The notes beneath the pieces were generated by a model. The model searched no databases. It worked only from the letters and a program-made list of their open reading frames with translations, and had not been told where the DNA came from. A stretch of 64,000 nucleotides of DNA from NCBI GenBank assembly GCA_947579665.1, contig OX388352.1:72888113-72952112 (forward strand), read 5' to 3'. Position numbers and translations under genes: made by a program. Origin of the DNA: Sympetrum striolatum (taxonomy: Eukaryota; Arthropoda; Insecta; Odonata; Libellulidae). Within the stretch, counting starts at the first letter, position 1, and every line of letters begins with the position of its first letter. Shown in pieces: positions 1 to 11,317 of this stretch.

Positions 1-1000
1 AGAAGAAAGATGAATGCGTATCGTACTGTAAATGGTTCTCCTCCAGTGTGATAGGATCGACAACCATTATACAAATACAAAGTATTCTATATTCTTAACT
101 GGAGAAATATTAAACAATCTTTTCAGTTTGAAAAATGCTAATTTTTTTAGTTTAGTAATTTACTCGAACACCTGTTTGGACGTTAATTCTTTTATGTTGT
201 TTTGTATGAAGTTTCCGAAGCAATATAAAGCTTTAACTGTTTAATATGCTCTTGATTCAGTTAGTTAACATTCAGTTAGTCTCTACAGAAGTTGCTTCGA
301 CACCCTTTTTTCAGGAATTAATTTTCAACGATAACACCAGCAATTTCGAGGAACAGTGAGAAATAATCGAAACATTTATGATGAGTTAAAACCTAAGAGG
401 TATTCCATGCGATAATAAATGTAAAATGTTACTGCCGTTTCAGCCGGAAAGTGACACAATATTGCAAAAATAAGACTTAATTAAGTTGATAGTAAATCTA
501 ATATGACGGACATCCACTAACATTGAAAAGTTAAATGAATGCAATAAACGTGCCTTGTAAAATTTTAAAAATCTTATTAATAGGTATAAAGACTACAGAA
601 CGATTCTAATGACTATTGTAATCGCTGTTTCTTATGATGAATATAGTCGATAAATGTATATTTATTTACAAATTGTATTATATGCATATTTCGAAATAAA
701 CGGGACATGTATTCATAAGCAAATAGGATACTAAGAAAAAATGATTTAAACAAATCGAATAGAGGGCCTATTTACCAAAGTGCAAGTGTTTTTTTTAATG
801 TAAGGCTGTAGAGGGATACCTAAATTATATGTATGTAATTAAATTAAATAAATCAATTATGAGGACCAATAATTACATAATGAAAAAGATTGTGTCGTTA
901 AAAAATTTAAAATATGTTAAACATAAATTAATGACACAAAAATACAATGATCACAAAAAATGTAATGGCGTACTATGAGATTTAAAATATAATTTAAAAA
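1..1000. other. AT-rich stretch, no recognised gene
   Basis: AT-rich sequence with only short chance reading frames. It lies downstream, in minus-strand terms, of the exon-like island at 1009-1119, so it may hold later exons or 3' untranslated sequence of that locus, but I could not define any. Confidence 0.4.
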
Positions 1001-1008
1001 GAACTAAC

Positions 1009-1119
1009 CTGCATAGGGAATCCGGAAGAATTCATTTGATAACCCTTCGCTGAACGCACGTTTGATATTGCATCCGAAACAACCGGAAGAATCATCATCC
1101 AGAATAGATCAAAGACTTT
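1009..1119 (-). pseudogene. Exon-like island of microexon family (copy A)
   Basis: A 111-nt minus-strand block bounded by an acceptor (CTCTGAG) and a donor (CAG then GTTAGT). It encodes DDDSSGCFGCNIKRAFSEG and continues LSNEFFRIPYAG up to the donor. It is nearly identical to the plus-strand block at 11318-11430 over its last 90 or so nt, while the sequence after the donor diverges much more, which is the pattern of an exon. The three differences I see in the shared coding part all change the amino acid. A TGA in frame just upstream of the conserved core suggests a one-base loss near the acceptor, so this copy may be inactive. No known family recognised. Confidence 0.45.
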
Positions 1120-2866
1120 CTCAGAGATTGTAAATAGAAATAAAAACGAAAAAATTAAGTAATTAATTCATTATTTACCAACATTATTGTACAATACATG
1201 TACAAAAGGAAGCAGATATTAGTACTGAACGATCTAATTAAAATTTTCTAAGTGTCGACGAAAGATAAGGTCTGATACAAACAACGAAAATGTTTGTGAA
1301 CAATTGAATCTCAAAAACCTAAGTAATGTTAACTGAAATATATCTAATATAAAATGTCATAGCCTAATCAGATATTACTTATTTCTGATAATAATTCCAT
1401 AACTTTATTGGCTGGGATTCAGAAACTAATGTCACATGAATAAAATTATTATGTAATACAATTATATTACTCCTAAAAACGAAGACAGGGAAAACTTCAC
1501 CCAATTTGGTTTTACGAGTAGTCTATTTAGTAATAATTTAGTCTGGTAGTAATTTTGTTCATATTTCATAAATGAAACGGAGAAACAATCGAAAGGAAAA
1601 ATCTTTGGGATAACAACGTTGTTTAAGGGACGAGCGAATCAACGATAAATCAATTTAACTGAATTTTATTATTAGAAAACATTATTGAATCCTAGGCTAG
1701 CATTTATTAGGCGTGCCTCGTACACTTTGGGAAAATCGAACACCCTATAAAAGGTATCCTGCTTTCTAAAACAAAAAGTTTAACGATCATAAAATGATAA
1801 ATTGCAGCGGAAGTTACTGAAACCTGATAAGTATATCCACCATTACATACATATTGGTGATTTTAGAGTTGGATAAACATTCTAACACATTTCCAACACA
1901 ATATTAATGATCTTAATAACATCATCGACGTTATGTATTCCTATGCTTAAGTTATAAATTTAAAACCAGCAACATATTTTACAATGCCAAGCAAGCCGAT
2001 GCTGCAATATCTGAAAAGTATTCTCTATCTCTTAAAAGAACAGTGAGCAGATGATTGATGGGTCAATATAGAACTTGAAATTGTTCTATTAGTTCATCGA
2101 TAGCTGAGAAATATTTAAATTCTATTTGCGTATTCTACGCCGAGTGAAATCAAGACTAATCTCCTTCCCTAGCTTCACTACAGACTCGTAAAAGATTATG
2201 CAAAAAAATAAAGGAATGATATTTACAATGTCGGATATCATTTACGAAAACAAGACCTTTGAAAAGTGTAAAGACATGAAGGTTAAAATGGCTATAATGT
2301 CTACATCATTTTAAAATTCTTAAGAGTGGAAGGAATTGAAATTTGAAGAAGCCCAGATCTTGAAGTGATTCCGAATTCCTTTATTTAATATGCTTCATTT
2401 CTGCTTAAAAAGAAGGAGTAAGTGTAAGTAAGCTAAAATAAATTAAAAGGGAAATGGCATGGCAATGGGAAAGGGCATGAAAGGGCAAACAAAATTACCT
2501 AATAGCATATTCTTTTATCACGGCGAAATTGTTTCCGCGTTTGAAAAATATAAGTTGGCAATGATCAAAGAATACGGAGTCATCCTTGGCAATCATCTTT
2601 GTTGTCTATGTATACAATTATTAATTTATGAATCAGATATAAGTCAAGTTGATGAGATAAACACTAATAGGACAAATAGCTATTTGTCCTATTAGTGTTT
2701 ATAGACTAGTTTATTAACGAATAAAAAAATGGGAAAGTACTACGCGTTTAAAAATGTTAACAGATAAAACGTTCAAGTTGTTCAAAATCATAATGCCGGT
2801 TTAAACTGAACAATTGCGTAATATAAAATAGAAAATATCATTTTAAAATAACTAACGTGTATTGGG
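1120..2866 (-). other. Intron-like stretch shared with the inverted copy
   Basis: Read on the minus strand, 2000-2600 aligns by eye with plus-strand 9800-10450: the same succession of short conserved islands (TTTAGCTTACTT, GGAATTCGGAATCAC, CGAGTCTGTAGTGAAGC, CTATCGATGAACTAATAG) separated by diverged AT-rich sequence. The last island reads IDELIEQFQ and corresponds to the microexon at 10261-10288. Another island near 2470-2560 reads FFKRGNNFAVIKEYAI. Exon borders here are uncertain. Confidence 0.3.
2657..2702. repeat. 46-bp perfect palindrome without spacer
   Basis: The 23 bases from ATAAACACTAATAGG onward are followed directly by their exact reverse complement, with no loop. It lies in the non-coding part of the minus-strand duplicated region. 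Confidence 0.9.
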
Positions 2867-2969
2867 CATCGGGAAGGCTTCATTTGATAATCACTGGTCG
2901 TGAGCACTTTCAGTGTCACATCCGAGACACCTAGAAGAATCATCATCTAGAATAGATAGAATACACTTC
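2867..2969 (-). pseudogene. Exon-like island of microexon family (copy A, second paralogue)
   Basis: A 103-nt minus-strand block with acceptor TTTTGAG and donor GTTAGT. It encodes KCILSILDDDSSRCLGCD, aligned with the islands at 1009-1119 and 11318-11430, then reaches an in-frame TGA after AHDQ. The CLGC motif and the DDDSS run are kept; the second half is diverged. The internal stop suggests a decayed copy, or a shortened product if this were a last exon. Confidence 0.4.
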
Positions 2970-3516
2970 CTCAAAACAAGAAATAAGAAATTAACACAAA
3001 TTAATTAAGTATTAATTAATTATTAACAGAATGTGTTGTGAGCGAGCAGATGGTAGTACCGACCACTCATTCTCGGATTTCCTATGAGAAGTCATAAAAC
3101 CAGGTTTGATAACAAAAGAAAGATGTTTGGGAACTATAACTTCGGTATTGAGTACAAATAAATAATTTAATCTTAAAAACAGAGATACGTTAACTGAAAC
3201 ATATATAATAAAACACGCTATAGCCCGCTCGTTTAATTCAAATTCAAAATTTGCATTTGCATCAAATGAAAGTATTTAAGCTAAATCGCAGAATTTAAGG
3301 AACCTGAATCTAAATTTACTGTAATTCAACGTAAAAGAAAAATAAAGATAGCTTGGATACGAAAAAAGCTGACTTAACTGCCAATGTCATAGCAACAAAC
3401 ACTTCGTCTGATGATTCGCAATAGGTGTGTATCATAAGGATTGAAATGTATTTTTAACTTAAAAATAAACATAAATAATTTAATCCAGAGTGATTATTGA
3501 TAATGCGCATACTTAC

Positions 3517-3590
3517 CAAACGATTGGGATCCCAGGAAAGTCTACAAAACTTTTGACGTCATGAAAAATTCCCTAATTTTCTGAATATAT
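3517..3590 (-). pseudogene. Start-exon counterpart with lost initiation codon
   Basis: Minus-strand block between acceptor AAATTAG and donor GTAAGTATG, aligned with the start exon at 5619-5673. The codon equivalent to the ATG there has become AAA in this copy, so the reading SFVDFPGIPIVW has no start of its own. Inference: the unit-1 locus lost its translation start. Confidence 0.35.
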
Positions 3591-3676
3591 ACTTCTCGAA
3601 TACAATTAATCCAAAAATAAATAAGTTAAACTTCGAAAATTGTTCGCATATACGCGAACCTATTTTCTATACTTAC

Positions 3677-3850
3677 AATTCAAAAGTAAACAGTTTTCCG
3701 GTAAAATAAGACCAGCAACAGTTCTTCACTGGGTGACGTCTCCGATGTAACTGAAGTTTAAAACTTTCGAAAAAAAAAACGTTGAAACAAATACTGCACT
3801 GCGATTGGTCGAAGAAAAACTTTCATCTCGTTTAATCTCGTTTTCCTTCA
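3677..3850 (-). promoter_or_regulatory. Conserved 5' block with CCAAT and CRE-like motif
   Basis: Minus-strand block present three times (also 5779-5940 minus and 9240-9415 plus). It carries CCAAT (reverse complement at 3804-3808), a TCAGTTAC stretch, GACGTCACCCAGTGAAGA with a CRE-like GACGTCA, and ends at a donor GTAAGTAT. Position, motifs and the donor suggest a promoter plus a first non-coding exon. That it is a promoter is inference. Confidence 0.4.
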
Positions 3851-4531
3851 TCTGTTGATAGTTTTCAAAAATTATAATATTCATCAAAATAACATTTATC
3901 GGAGAGCAAAAAAAATTAATTAATAATTATTATGAAAAAAGGACTAGATTAAAAATAAAATATATTAAATACTTTACGGAAATAACGTAATTCATTTTGC
4001 TAATTTTTGGCAATAATGAAAGGAAGAAAAGCGTGTTAAGATCTAAAAAATTAAATTGGAATACAACTGCTAAATTATAATTATAATCACTGATATAATT
4101 ATATAATTATAGTAAATAAGTAAAAATTCATCGAAATTGGGTATTATGTTTATTTTTGACAAATAATAACTCACATAATATATACTTTTGAAACCTCAGA
4201 ATACTTCTCTAAGATTTAGACTTGAGTAAAGGTACATGTGATGTGATGATTCTATCGATTAAGTTTTCTCTTTAAGAGAATCATTCGAAGTTATGATATC
4301 TCTTCTTTTGAAAACAAAATTATACATTAGGGAAATGAATTCAAATTAGATATAATCACGTCTTGCTCTATTAGCTATTCATGGCCCACATAATGCTAAG
4401 AAATTTGGATTACAACAGGGCAAGATTACGCATAGTCATTACATGCTACTGAATTTGGGTGTATTATTCATTTCAGAATTCTAAAATTCTTCACTTAGAA
4501 TTCCAACCGAAGACAAGTAAGGTCAGCCTTT

Positions 4532-5655
4532 TCAACAACGAATTCCTTCTCTTATCTCAGGATCGGCCTTGTCATATGTATTCAAGGTTTTGAAAAACCC
4601 AAGAAATACTTTCTTTTACATTAAAAACGACACCATTAAAATATTCAACATTGATTAAAAATTTATCTATATTGGATATGAACGCTATGATACATCAGGC
4701 AACTGTAGATTATAAGGCGGGGAATGAATGTTTCTTACTGATGATCATTGAAATATTTCGAGGACGTCCACAAACTTTTTTAAAGTGTCGGCCCAAAGCT
4801 TGCAGGAAGTAGCATGTTAGATATGACTGATTTACAGTGTTAATCTTGTGATAGAGTAAAATCCAAGGAATTAACAACTTACTTTTTTCTCATGCAATTT
4901 GCATTCGGAATATCACGTCCGGATTCCATAATTCCAACTAGTATCCCTTCCAATTCTTATAGATATTCCTGTCTCTCTTCGATTGAATTTCATCACGAAT
5001 CATAGAACCTGGATTCATGAAGCACAGAAACGTATGCAGTGATATAACTGACAAATTATTCACAAGAACAAATGTATCCTTAGGTAATAAATACCGAAAA
5101 TGCCCATGTATTTCGTTTCGTTCCACTGGTAGCACAATTTAACATAGGAAGGAAGATATGGTAATCACCTTCAAAATTCGAGCACATGGCATTAAGGCAG
5201 ACTTGAGAATGGCGGAAGTCGCGTAATCAGATGACGAAGGATACCTTTTCGTTGTTCAGCCTATACCACAATCCTTCTAAATTGCGACTAAAATTCGTCA
5301 CAAAGTCCTTCATAGAAGTGTCATTTCGTTGTGTGCGAACTTCAAAAGAAAATTATTAGTTACCAGAGTGAAAATGTTTCCAGAGAGTGCTTTGGATATG
5401 GTTCTCCGCGAAATAGCAACGTAAGATTAGTTGGCCTAAATTTGTTACGCTATTGTCTGTGAATATTCGTGGAGAAGTGATTTGTACGAGTTGGAGACTC
5501 AGCTCGTCTGACCACTCGCAATAGATGTTCATCATAAGAATTTAAAGTATATTTCCAACTCGAAAATAAACATTAAGAACTTATTCCACAGGAATGAATG
5601 ATAATGCGCCTACCTTACAAATGAAAAGGATCCCAGAAAAGTCCACAAAAATCAT
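4532..5655 (-). CDS. Predicted 70-residue protein of unknown microexon family
   Basis: Model joins three minus-strand exons: 5655-5619 (37 nt), 5339-5245 (95 nt) and 4612-4532 (81 nt, to a TGA). Each border has AG acceptor and GT donor sequence (AAATTAG at 5674; GTAAGG after 5619; TTTTGAAG before 5339; GTATCC after 5245; AAAAG before 4612). Phases agree without adjustment: exon one leaves one base, exon two supplies two, exon two ends on a full codon and exon three starts on one. The product begins MIFVDFSGILFIF, a weak signal-like hydrophobic start, continues with RTQRNDTSM, then GLWYRLNNEK, then KVFLGFFKTLNTYDK, and ends EGIRC. A non-coding first exon probably ends at 5779. A three-codon upstream frame (ATG TTG CCA TGA) overlaps the chosen ATG. 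Exons two and three recur with identical lengths in unit 2. No family recognised; it could also be a decayed repeat whose phases agree by chance. Confidence 0.4.
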
Positions 5656-5778
5656 GGCAACATAAAATATTCCCTAATTTGATTAATAATATGCTTCTCG
5701 AATAAAATAAATCAAAAAATAATTAAGTTAAACTGTAAAAATTGTTCGCATACGCTCAAACCTATTGTATATACTTAC

Positions 5779-5940
5779 AATTCAAAAGTAAACGGTTTTC
5801 CGGTAAAATAAGTGTAGCAGCTGTTCTTCACTTGGTGACGTCTCCGAAGTAAGTGAAGTTTAAAACTATCGAATAAATGTTGAAACAAATACTGCACTGT
5901 GATTGGTCGAAGATCAACCTTCAGTTGACACCCCTGTTTT
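5779..5940 (-). promoter_or_regulatory. Conserved 5' block, unit 2
   Basis: Same block as 3677-3850: CCAAT reverse complement at 5902-5906, a GACGTCACC element, and donor GTAAGTAT immediately below 5779. It would drive and begin the 70-residue model. Function inferred from position and from conservation in three copies. Confidence 0.4.
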
Positions 5941-6747
5941 CCTCGTACTGTTAAGAGTTTTCATAAATTATAATACTCATCAAAATAAAATTTACTTAAG
6001 CCAAAAACAATTTAATAGAATTTTAGAAATTATTGGAAGATTAATTTAAATTCAATATTGTTCGATTAGAATACGTGTAGATCTCCCATCTCCCCTGGAA
6101 TTCGTTACGTCTCAAATAAAAACAAAACTGTTTACCAAAATTATTAATTTACCAATAAAAAAAGTTGAAACCAGATTAAAAATAAAATTTATTAAATAAT
6201 ATACGCAAGTAACGTAATTTATTTTGCTAATGTTTGGCAATAATGAAACGAAGGAATGTGAGTAACGATTTACAAAATTAAATTGGAATATAAACTTGTA
6301 AATTATAATTAAAACCAATGATACAATTATAGAAAAAATGTAAAAACTCCATCGAAATTGGGAATTATCTTTATTTAAGAAGATTAATAACTCACATAAT
6401 ATATACTTTTGAAACCTCTGAATGCTTCTCTAACGTTTAGACTTGAGTAAAGATACATATGACGTTATGATTCTATCGATTAAGTTTTCTCTTTAAGAGA
6501 ATCATTCGAAGGTATGATATCTCTTCTTTTGAAAGCAAAATTATACAGTAGGAAATGAACTCAAATGACTTATAATCACGTCCTGATTTATTTGCGATTC
6601 ATAGTCAACAGTAAGCTAAGAAATTTGGATTACAAGTCAGCAAGATTACGCATAGTCATTAAATGCAACTGAATTTGGGTGTATTATTCATTTCAGAATT
6701 CTTAAATTCTTCTCTTTACAATTCCAACCGAAGACAGGTCAGTGTTT

Positions 6748-6828
6748 TCAACGACGAATTCCTTCTGTTATCTCAGGTTCGGCCTTGTCATAGCTATTCA
6801 AGGATTTGAGAAACCCAAGAAATAATTT
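6748..6828 (-). pseudogene. Orphan last exon, unit 2
   Basis: 81-nt minus-strand frame with the same length, acceptor position (CAACAG) and stop position as the last exon at 4532-4612. It reads KLFLGFLKSLNSYDKAEP and ends EGIRR. Of the differences from unit 1, every changed codon changes the amino acid. There is no start exon above it in this unit, so it is probably not expressed as part of a complete gene. Confidence 0.4.
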
Positions 6829-7432
6829 CTGTTGCATTCAAATATTCAACATTGATTAAAACTTTATCTAAATTGGATATGAACGCTATGGTACATCAGG
6901 CAACTGTAGATTATAAGGAGGGGAATGAATGTTTCTTACTGATGATCATTGAAATATTTCGAGGACGTCCACAAACCTTTTTAAAGTGAAGGCCCTAAGC
7001 TTGCAACAAGTAGCATGTTAGATACTACTGATTTACAGAGTTAATCTTCAGATAGAATAAAATCCAAGGAATTAACAACTTACTTTTTTCTCATGTAATT
7101 TGCTTTCGGAATATCACGTCCGGGTTCAGTATCCTTTTGTAATCTTATAGATGTTCCTGTCTCTCTTCGATTGAATTTCATCACGAATCATACTTCCTGG
7201 ATTCATGAAGCACAGAAACGTATGCAGTGTTATAACTGACACACTTTCCACAAGAACAAATATATCCTTAAGTAATAAATACTTAAAATGCCCATGTATT
7301 TTGTTTCGTTCCACTGGTAGCACATTTTAACATAGGAAGGAAAATATGGAAGTCACCTTCAAAATTCGAGCACATGGCATTAAGGCAGACTTGAGAACGG
7401 CGGAAGTCACGTAATCAGATGACGAAGAGAAC

Positions 7433-7527
7433 CTTTTCGTTGTTCAGTCTATACCACAATCCTTCTAAATTGCGCCCAAAATTCGTCACAATGTTCTTCA
7501 TAGAAGTGTCATTTCGTTGTGTGCGAA
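7433..7527 (-). pseudogene. Orphan middle exon, unit 2
   Basis: 95-nt minus-strand block aligned base for base in length with 5245-5339, with acceptor TTTTGAAG and a weakened donor (GTTCTC in place of GTATCC). It reads RTQRNDTSMKNIVTNFGRN then LEGLWYRLNNEK. Four of the five base differences from unit 1 change amino acids. Confidence 0.4.
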
Positions 7528-7689
7528 CTTCAAAAGAAAATTATTTGTTACCAGAGTGAAAATGTTTCCAGAGAGTGCTTTGGATATGGTTCTCCTTGAA
7601 ATAGCAACGTAAGAATAGTTGGCCTAAATTTGTTACGCTATAGTCTGTGAATATTCGTGGAGAAGTGATTTGTACGATTTGAAAAATCA

Positions 7690-8300
7690 GTTTCATGACC
7701 AGTGCCATTTTCAAAAAGTGTGTAGAAGTTTCTCAGTGATAACAGTACTCCACAGCGCTTATAGTTTAATAGTTTTTCCGAGAATAGTAGTGCTTATAAA
7801 AGTAAGAAGAGACGAGTAATCAATCCGCGTAACCCAATATCCATCGGAAAAGAATGGCTAATGTTCCACAGCAACAAGATGGACGAACAGTATTGAATTG
7901 AAATGGTGCTGGAGGTTAATGTATGCGGGATTCTATTACATGGTTTACAATAGGCACTAATATTACAAGAATATGAAGGTAAGTGCAGCAATTCCACAAA
8001 CTATTAAAATGTGTATTTAAGTCAATTTAAAAGTACATATAAATAAATTTCTATGAATTTTTCTTACACATATCTGCCTATTAACCCTTTCATTAATTAA
8101 TTCTCTCTATAAATTCATTACTGCGTACGATGTATGTATAATTTCACTTCCTCACAGATAGTTAACGAATTCTTTTAAGAGGAATAATGCCTACTTAGGC
8201 AATATGTGGAAGTTGTTAGTTATTCTTATTGGTAGTTATTCTATTGGTAGTTATTCTTAGCTTTCCTCGCCGAGACTGAATACGATTACTGGAATAATAA
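7690..8300. other. Centre of the inverted duplication
   Basis: Sequence between the minus-strand units and the plus-strand counterpart. No gene seen. At 8221-8262 a short TTATTC(TA)TTGGTAG motif repeats about three times. Confidence 0.4.
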
Positions 8301-8395
8301 AAAAAGAGGAATACTATATCATTGCCTCTTTCACCAATACATACAAACCTTAGAACAATTTTGAAGCTGTAAACGTGACATACTTTTTGTCAAAG

Positions 8396-8446
8396 AAAGG
8401 AATTCTTGGGTTTCTCAATAGCTTCATTGCGTACGACCGAAACTGA
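8396..8446 (+). pseudogene. Truncated last-exon copy, plus strand
   Basis: Plus-strand counterpart of the exon at 4532-4612: acceptor CAAAG, then KGILGFLNSFIAYDRN and a TGA reached early because a few bases are missing relative to the minus-strand copies. Marks where the inverted copy begins. Confidence 0.35.
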
Positions 8447-9239
8447 GATAACCGAAGGAAATCGGAATTGAAAACACCGAAGGTCTTCGGCTGGAACTGT
8501 AAAGTGGGAAATGTGGAGATTCCTAAATGAATAATACAACAAGTTTTAGTCACAAAAACTTCAATTTATGCAATCTTGCTAAATAGTAATCCACAGTTCT
8601 TAGATTCTTCTTGGCCATGAGATATGTAATGTTCTGGATGTAATTATACGTGATGTGGATACATTTCTGGAACCTAGCAAGTTGATTTCCTAAAGAAAAG
8701 ATTAAATATTATTGCTTTGAATGGCTCGTTTGGGAGGGATATCTTTATTGCTAGATCCATAACATCGCATGCAACTTTCCTCATATCTCAACGTCAGAGA
8801 TTGTGAGTTTCAAAAGTAAATATAATATGAGTAACTATAGCAGTAATATATAGAGTATTTTCTAATTAGATGAAATTTTGACATTTTGCTAAATTTACAT
8901 AATTTTTAACTACATCTTAATAGCTTATATTAGGATTAAATTTTGCAGATCGTCACTCGCATTCCCGTTTCATGAATTTGCTACATTTAATTTTCAATCG
9001 GGACATTATACAAAATAATATGTAAAGTATTAGTATGTTAATATCTTTGGTAAACAGTTTTGTATTTGTGACATCCCAGAGGACTGGAAATCTATGGGTA
9101 TTATAATGAAGGAATTTCGAAATTAAAATTAATCTTCCAATAATTTTTAAATTTAAATTAAATTGTTTTGCACTTAAACAAATTTTATTTCGATGAATAT
9201 TATAGTTTATGATAATTATAAACAGTATGGAGAAAACAG

Positions 9240-9420
9240 GGGGTTCGACTGAAAGTTGATCACCGACCAATCAGAGTGCAGTATTTGTATCAACGTTTTT
9301 TCGAAACTTTTAAACTTCAGTTACTTTGAAGGCATCACCCAGTGAAGAGCTGCTCCTGATCTTTTTTCCCGGAAAACCGTTAACTTTTGAATTGTGGCAG
9401 TACCATCATTACGAAATCAG
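9240..9420 (+). promoter_or_regulatory. Conserved 5' block, inverted copy
   Basis: Plus-strand copy of the block at 3677-3850, with CCAAT at 9267-9271 and the CACCCAGTGAAGAGCTG stretch. The GTAAGTAT donor of the other copies is replaced by GTGGCAG; a possible substitute donor GTATAAG starts at 9421. Confidence 0.4.
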
Positions 9421-9543
9421 GTATAAGTGAACTTGCGAATTTTCAGACTTTCTTCATTATTGCTTTGTTTATTTTAATCGAGGAGTATACATTTATTTAG
9501 ATTTCATTTTCATTAGAGGATATTTCCTGTCGTCCAGATTTTC

Positions 9544-9573
9544 ATGGATTTTGTGTGGAATCTCCTATATTTC
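9544..9573 (+). pseudogene. Start-exon counterpart, inverted copy
   Basis: Plus-strand ATG followed by MDFVWNLLYF, ending at a good donor GTAAGTATG. It aligns with the start exon at 5619-5655. This copy may be a working start exon of the plus-strand gene; the following exon could not be fixed with confidence, so the feature type is a placeholder for an incomplete locus. Confidence 0.3.
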
Positions 9574-10260
9574 GTAAGTATGTGGATAATCATCAGTGAC
9601 TCTAGATTAAGTTTTTTAGATTTGTGCTTCGATTTTAGGCGAAACGGTATCATTTCGATCCTTACAATAAACGTATTTTGTGGGTGATGATAAAAAGTGT
9701 TTGTAGCTAAGAAATTGAAAGTTTCGTCGGCAATTTCTCCTATTGATTTTACTTTTCTTTTTATTTAACCTTGAATAAACGTAAGCAGACGTTTGCAAAA
9801 AGTAAAGCAAACGTTTACAATTCATGCGGAAACAATGTCACCGTGGTAAAAGCGAAGTTTATTAGGTAATTTACCTTTCATTCATCCCTCTTAACTCAGC
9901 TTTTAATTTCTTCCGTATTTTAGCTTACTTTCACTTTCTCATTTTAAGTAAGCAGAACTCAAGCTTGTTAAGTAAAGGAATTTGGAATCACCTCAAGGTC
10001 TAGGCCTCCTTAAATTACAATCACTTCCATTGTTAAGATTTTTAAAATGATTCGCCATTAGTGTGCCATTTTCACCTATATGTCTTTTAACGAATGCAAG
10101 GTCTTGTTTTCGTAAATGATCCCCGACATTGTAAACAACTATACTTAATTTTGCTAGCGTTATTTTTTCACGAGTCTGTATTGAAGCTAATAAGAATAAA
10201 GAGAATAGTCTTTATATTACTCGCCGTAGCGTATGCAACTAGAGTTTTATAATTTTTTAG

Positions 10261-10288
10261 CTATTGATGAACTAATAGAACAATGTCA
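10261..10288 (+). CDS. 28-nt microexon, inverted copy
   Basis: Acceptor TTTTTTAG and donor GTTAGT frame 28 nt that read IDELIEQC with two bases at each end. The phase left (two bases) is exactly what the island at 11318-11430 needs (one base), giving a continuous reading through IDELIEQCQELILSILGDD, an amphipathic helix-like run. The minus-strand counterpart near 2100 keeps IDELIEQF; the third copy near 15763 has a stop. Partial gene; other exons not resolved. Confidence 0.35.
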
Positions 10289-11317
10289 GTTAGTAGATTG
10301 ACCCTTGTTTCTTATCAATCCTACAGCTCCCTTTTCATTTAAGAGTTAGAGAATCCTTTTCAGTTATTGCAGCTTTGGCTTCCTTGGCATTGTAAAATAC
10401 TTTGTAGGTTTAAAATTTATATTTAAAGGATAAGAATGCATAAAGTTGATGAAGGTTATTTAAGTCATTAGTTTTACTTATACTGCGGTGCCTTCGGCTT
10501 CAATGACTCTAACAAAAGAAACCACCATAATAATGAATTTATCTACTATTAAAATCATCAATATTTTAGTAATTCTCGATACATTTATCCAATTTCAGTA
10601 ACTTTAGCAAGAATTTATCACTTTATGATAATTTATTGTTTTGTTTTACAAATCAGATCAATTCTCCTATGGAATATTTGATTTCCGTATAATTTACGAG
10701 GCATGCCTAATTAATGCTAACATAAGAATCATTAATGTTTTCTAACAATAGAATGCAGTTAAATGGATTTGTCGTTAATAATCTCTACTTTCCAAAAACG
10801 TTTTTATCGAAAATATTTCTCCGTTAGACTGTTTTTCCGCCATAGTCATAAAATATTAATTGAATTACACCTAGAGTAAATTACAACTAATAAGATTACT
10901 CAACGCAACGAAATTGAGCAATATTGCCTTGCTTTCATTTTTGCATAATGTAATAATTTTATTTATAAAAAACTATTTTGTGAATCTGAGGCAATAATAT
11001 TGTGGAATTATTATTATCAATTCGAATTCCATAAGCAAGCTTTAGTGTTTTATAATAGATATTATATTAGATATATTTTAGTCAACATATCTCTGTTTTT
11101 TATCTCAAATGAATTAATAGTAATCACGAAGCGATAGTCCCCAAACTTCTTCGATTTTGTATCCTACCTTGTCTTACGACGTGTCATAGGAAATTCTAGT
11201 TACATTGATTGGTAATAACATCTGCTTGCTCTTATACACGCATCATACAATATTTTCTGTAGATATTGAATAATCTACTTAATTTATTCTTGTTTCTTTC
11301 TTTTTCCATGTTTTGAG

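Larger units (their letters stand above)
3405..5510 (-). repeat. Tandem duplication unit 1 of the microexon family
   Basis: About 2.1 kb that recurs as unit 2 at about 5510-7690 in the same orientation. Matching landmarks: the reversed CCAAT block (near 3804 and 5902), AATATATACTTTTGAAACCT (4176 and 6398), and GAAATTCAATCGAAGAGAGA (4984 and 7168, minus sense). Offsets of roughly 2.1 to 2.2 kb vary through small indels. Confidence 0.75.
5510..7690 (-). repeat. Tandem duplication unit 2 of the microexon family
   Basis: Same-orientation duplicate of unit 1 (about 3405-5510). Its 5' part supplies the conserved promoter-like block and the start exon used by the model at 4532-5655. Its 3' part (6748-7527) keeps orphan copies of the two later exons. 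Confidence 0.75.

Noticed and set aside
2459..2695. 78-codon plus-strand frame.
   Set aside because: It ends inside the 46-bp palindrome and lies antisense to the better-supported minus-strand islands.
4938..5135. 65-codon minus-strand frame conserved at 7126-7323.
   Set aside because: Conservation is explained by the tandem duplication; the frame starts outside the best splice-bounded islands and phases do not fit the neighbouring exons, so I did not call it a gene. The part after GCTTCATGAATCCAG could still be an alternative exon.
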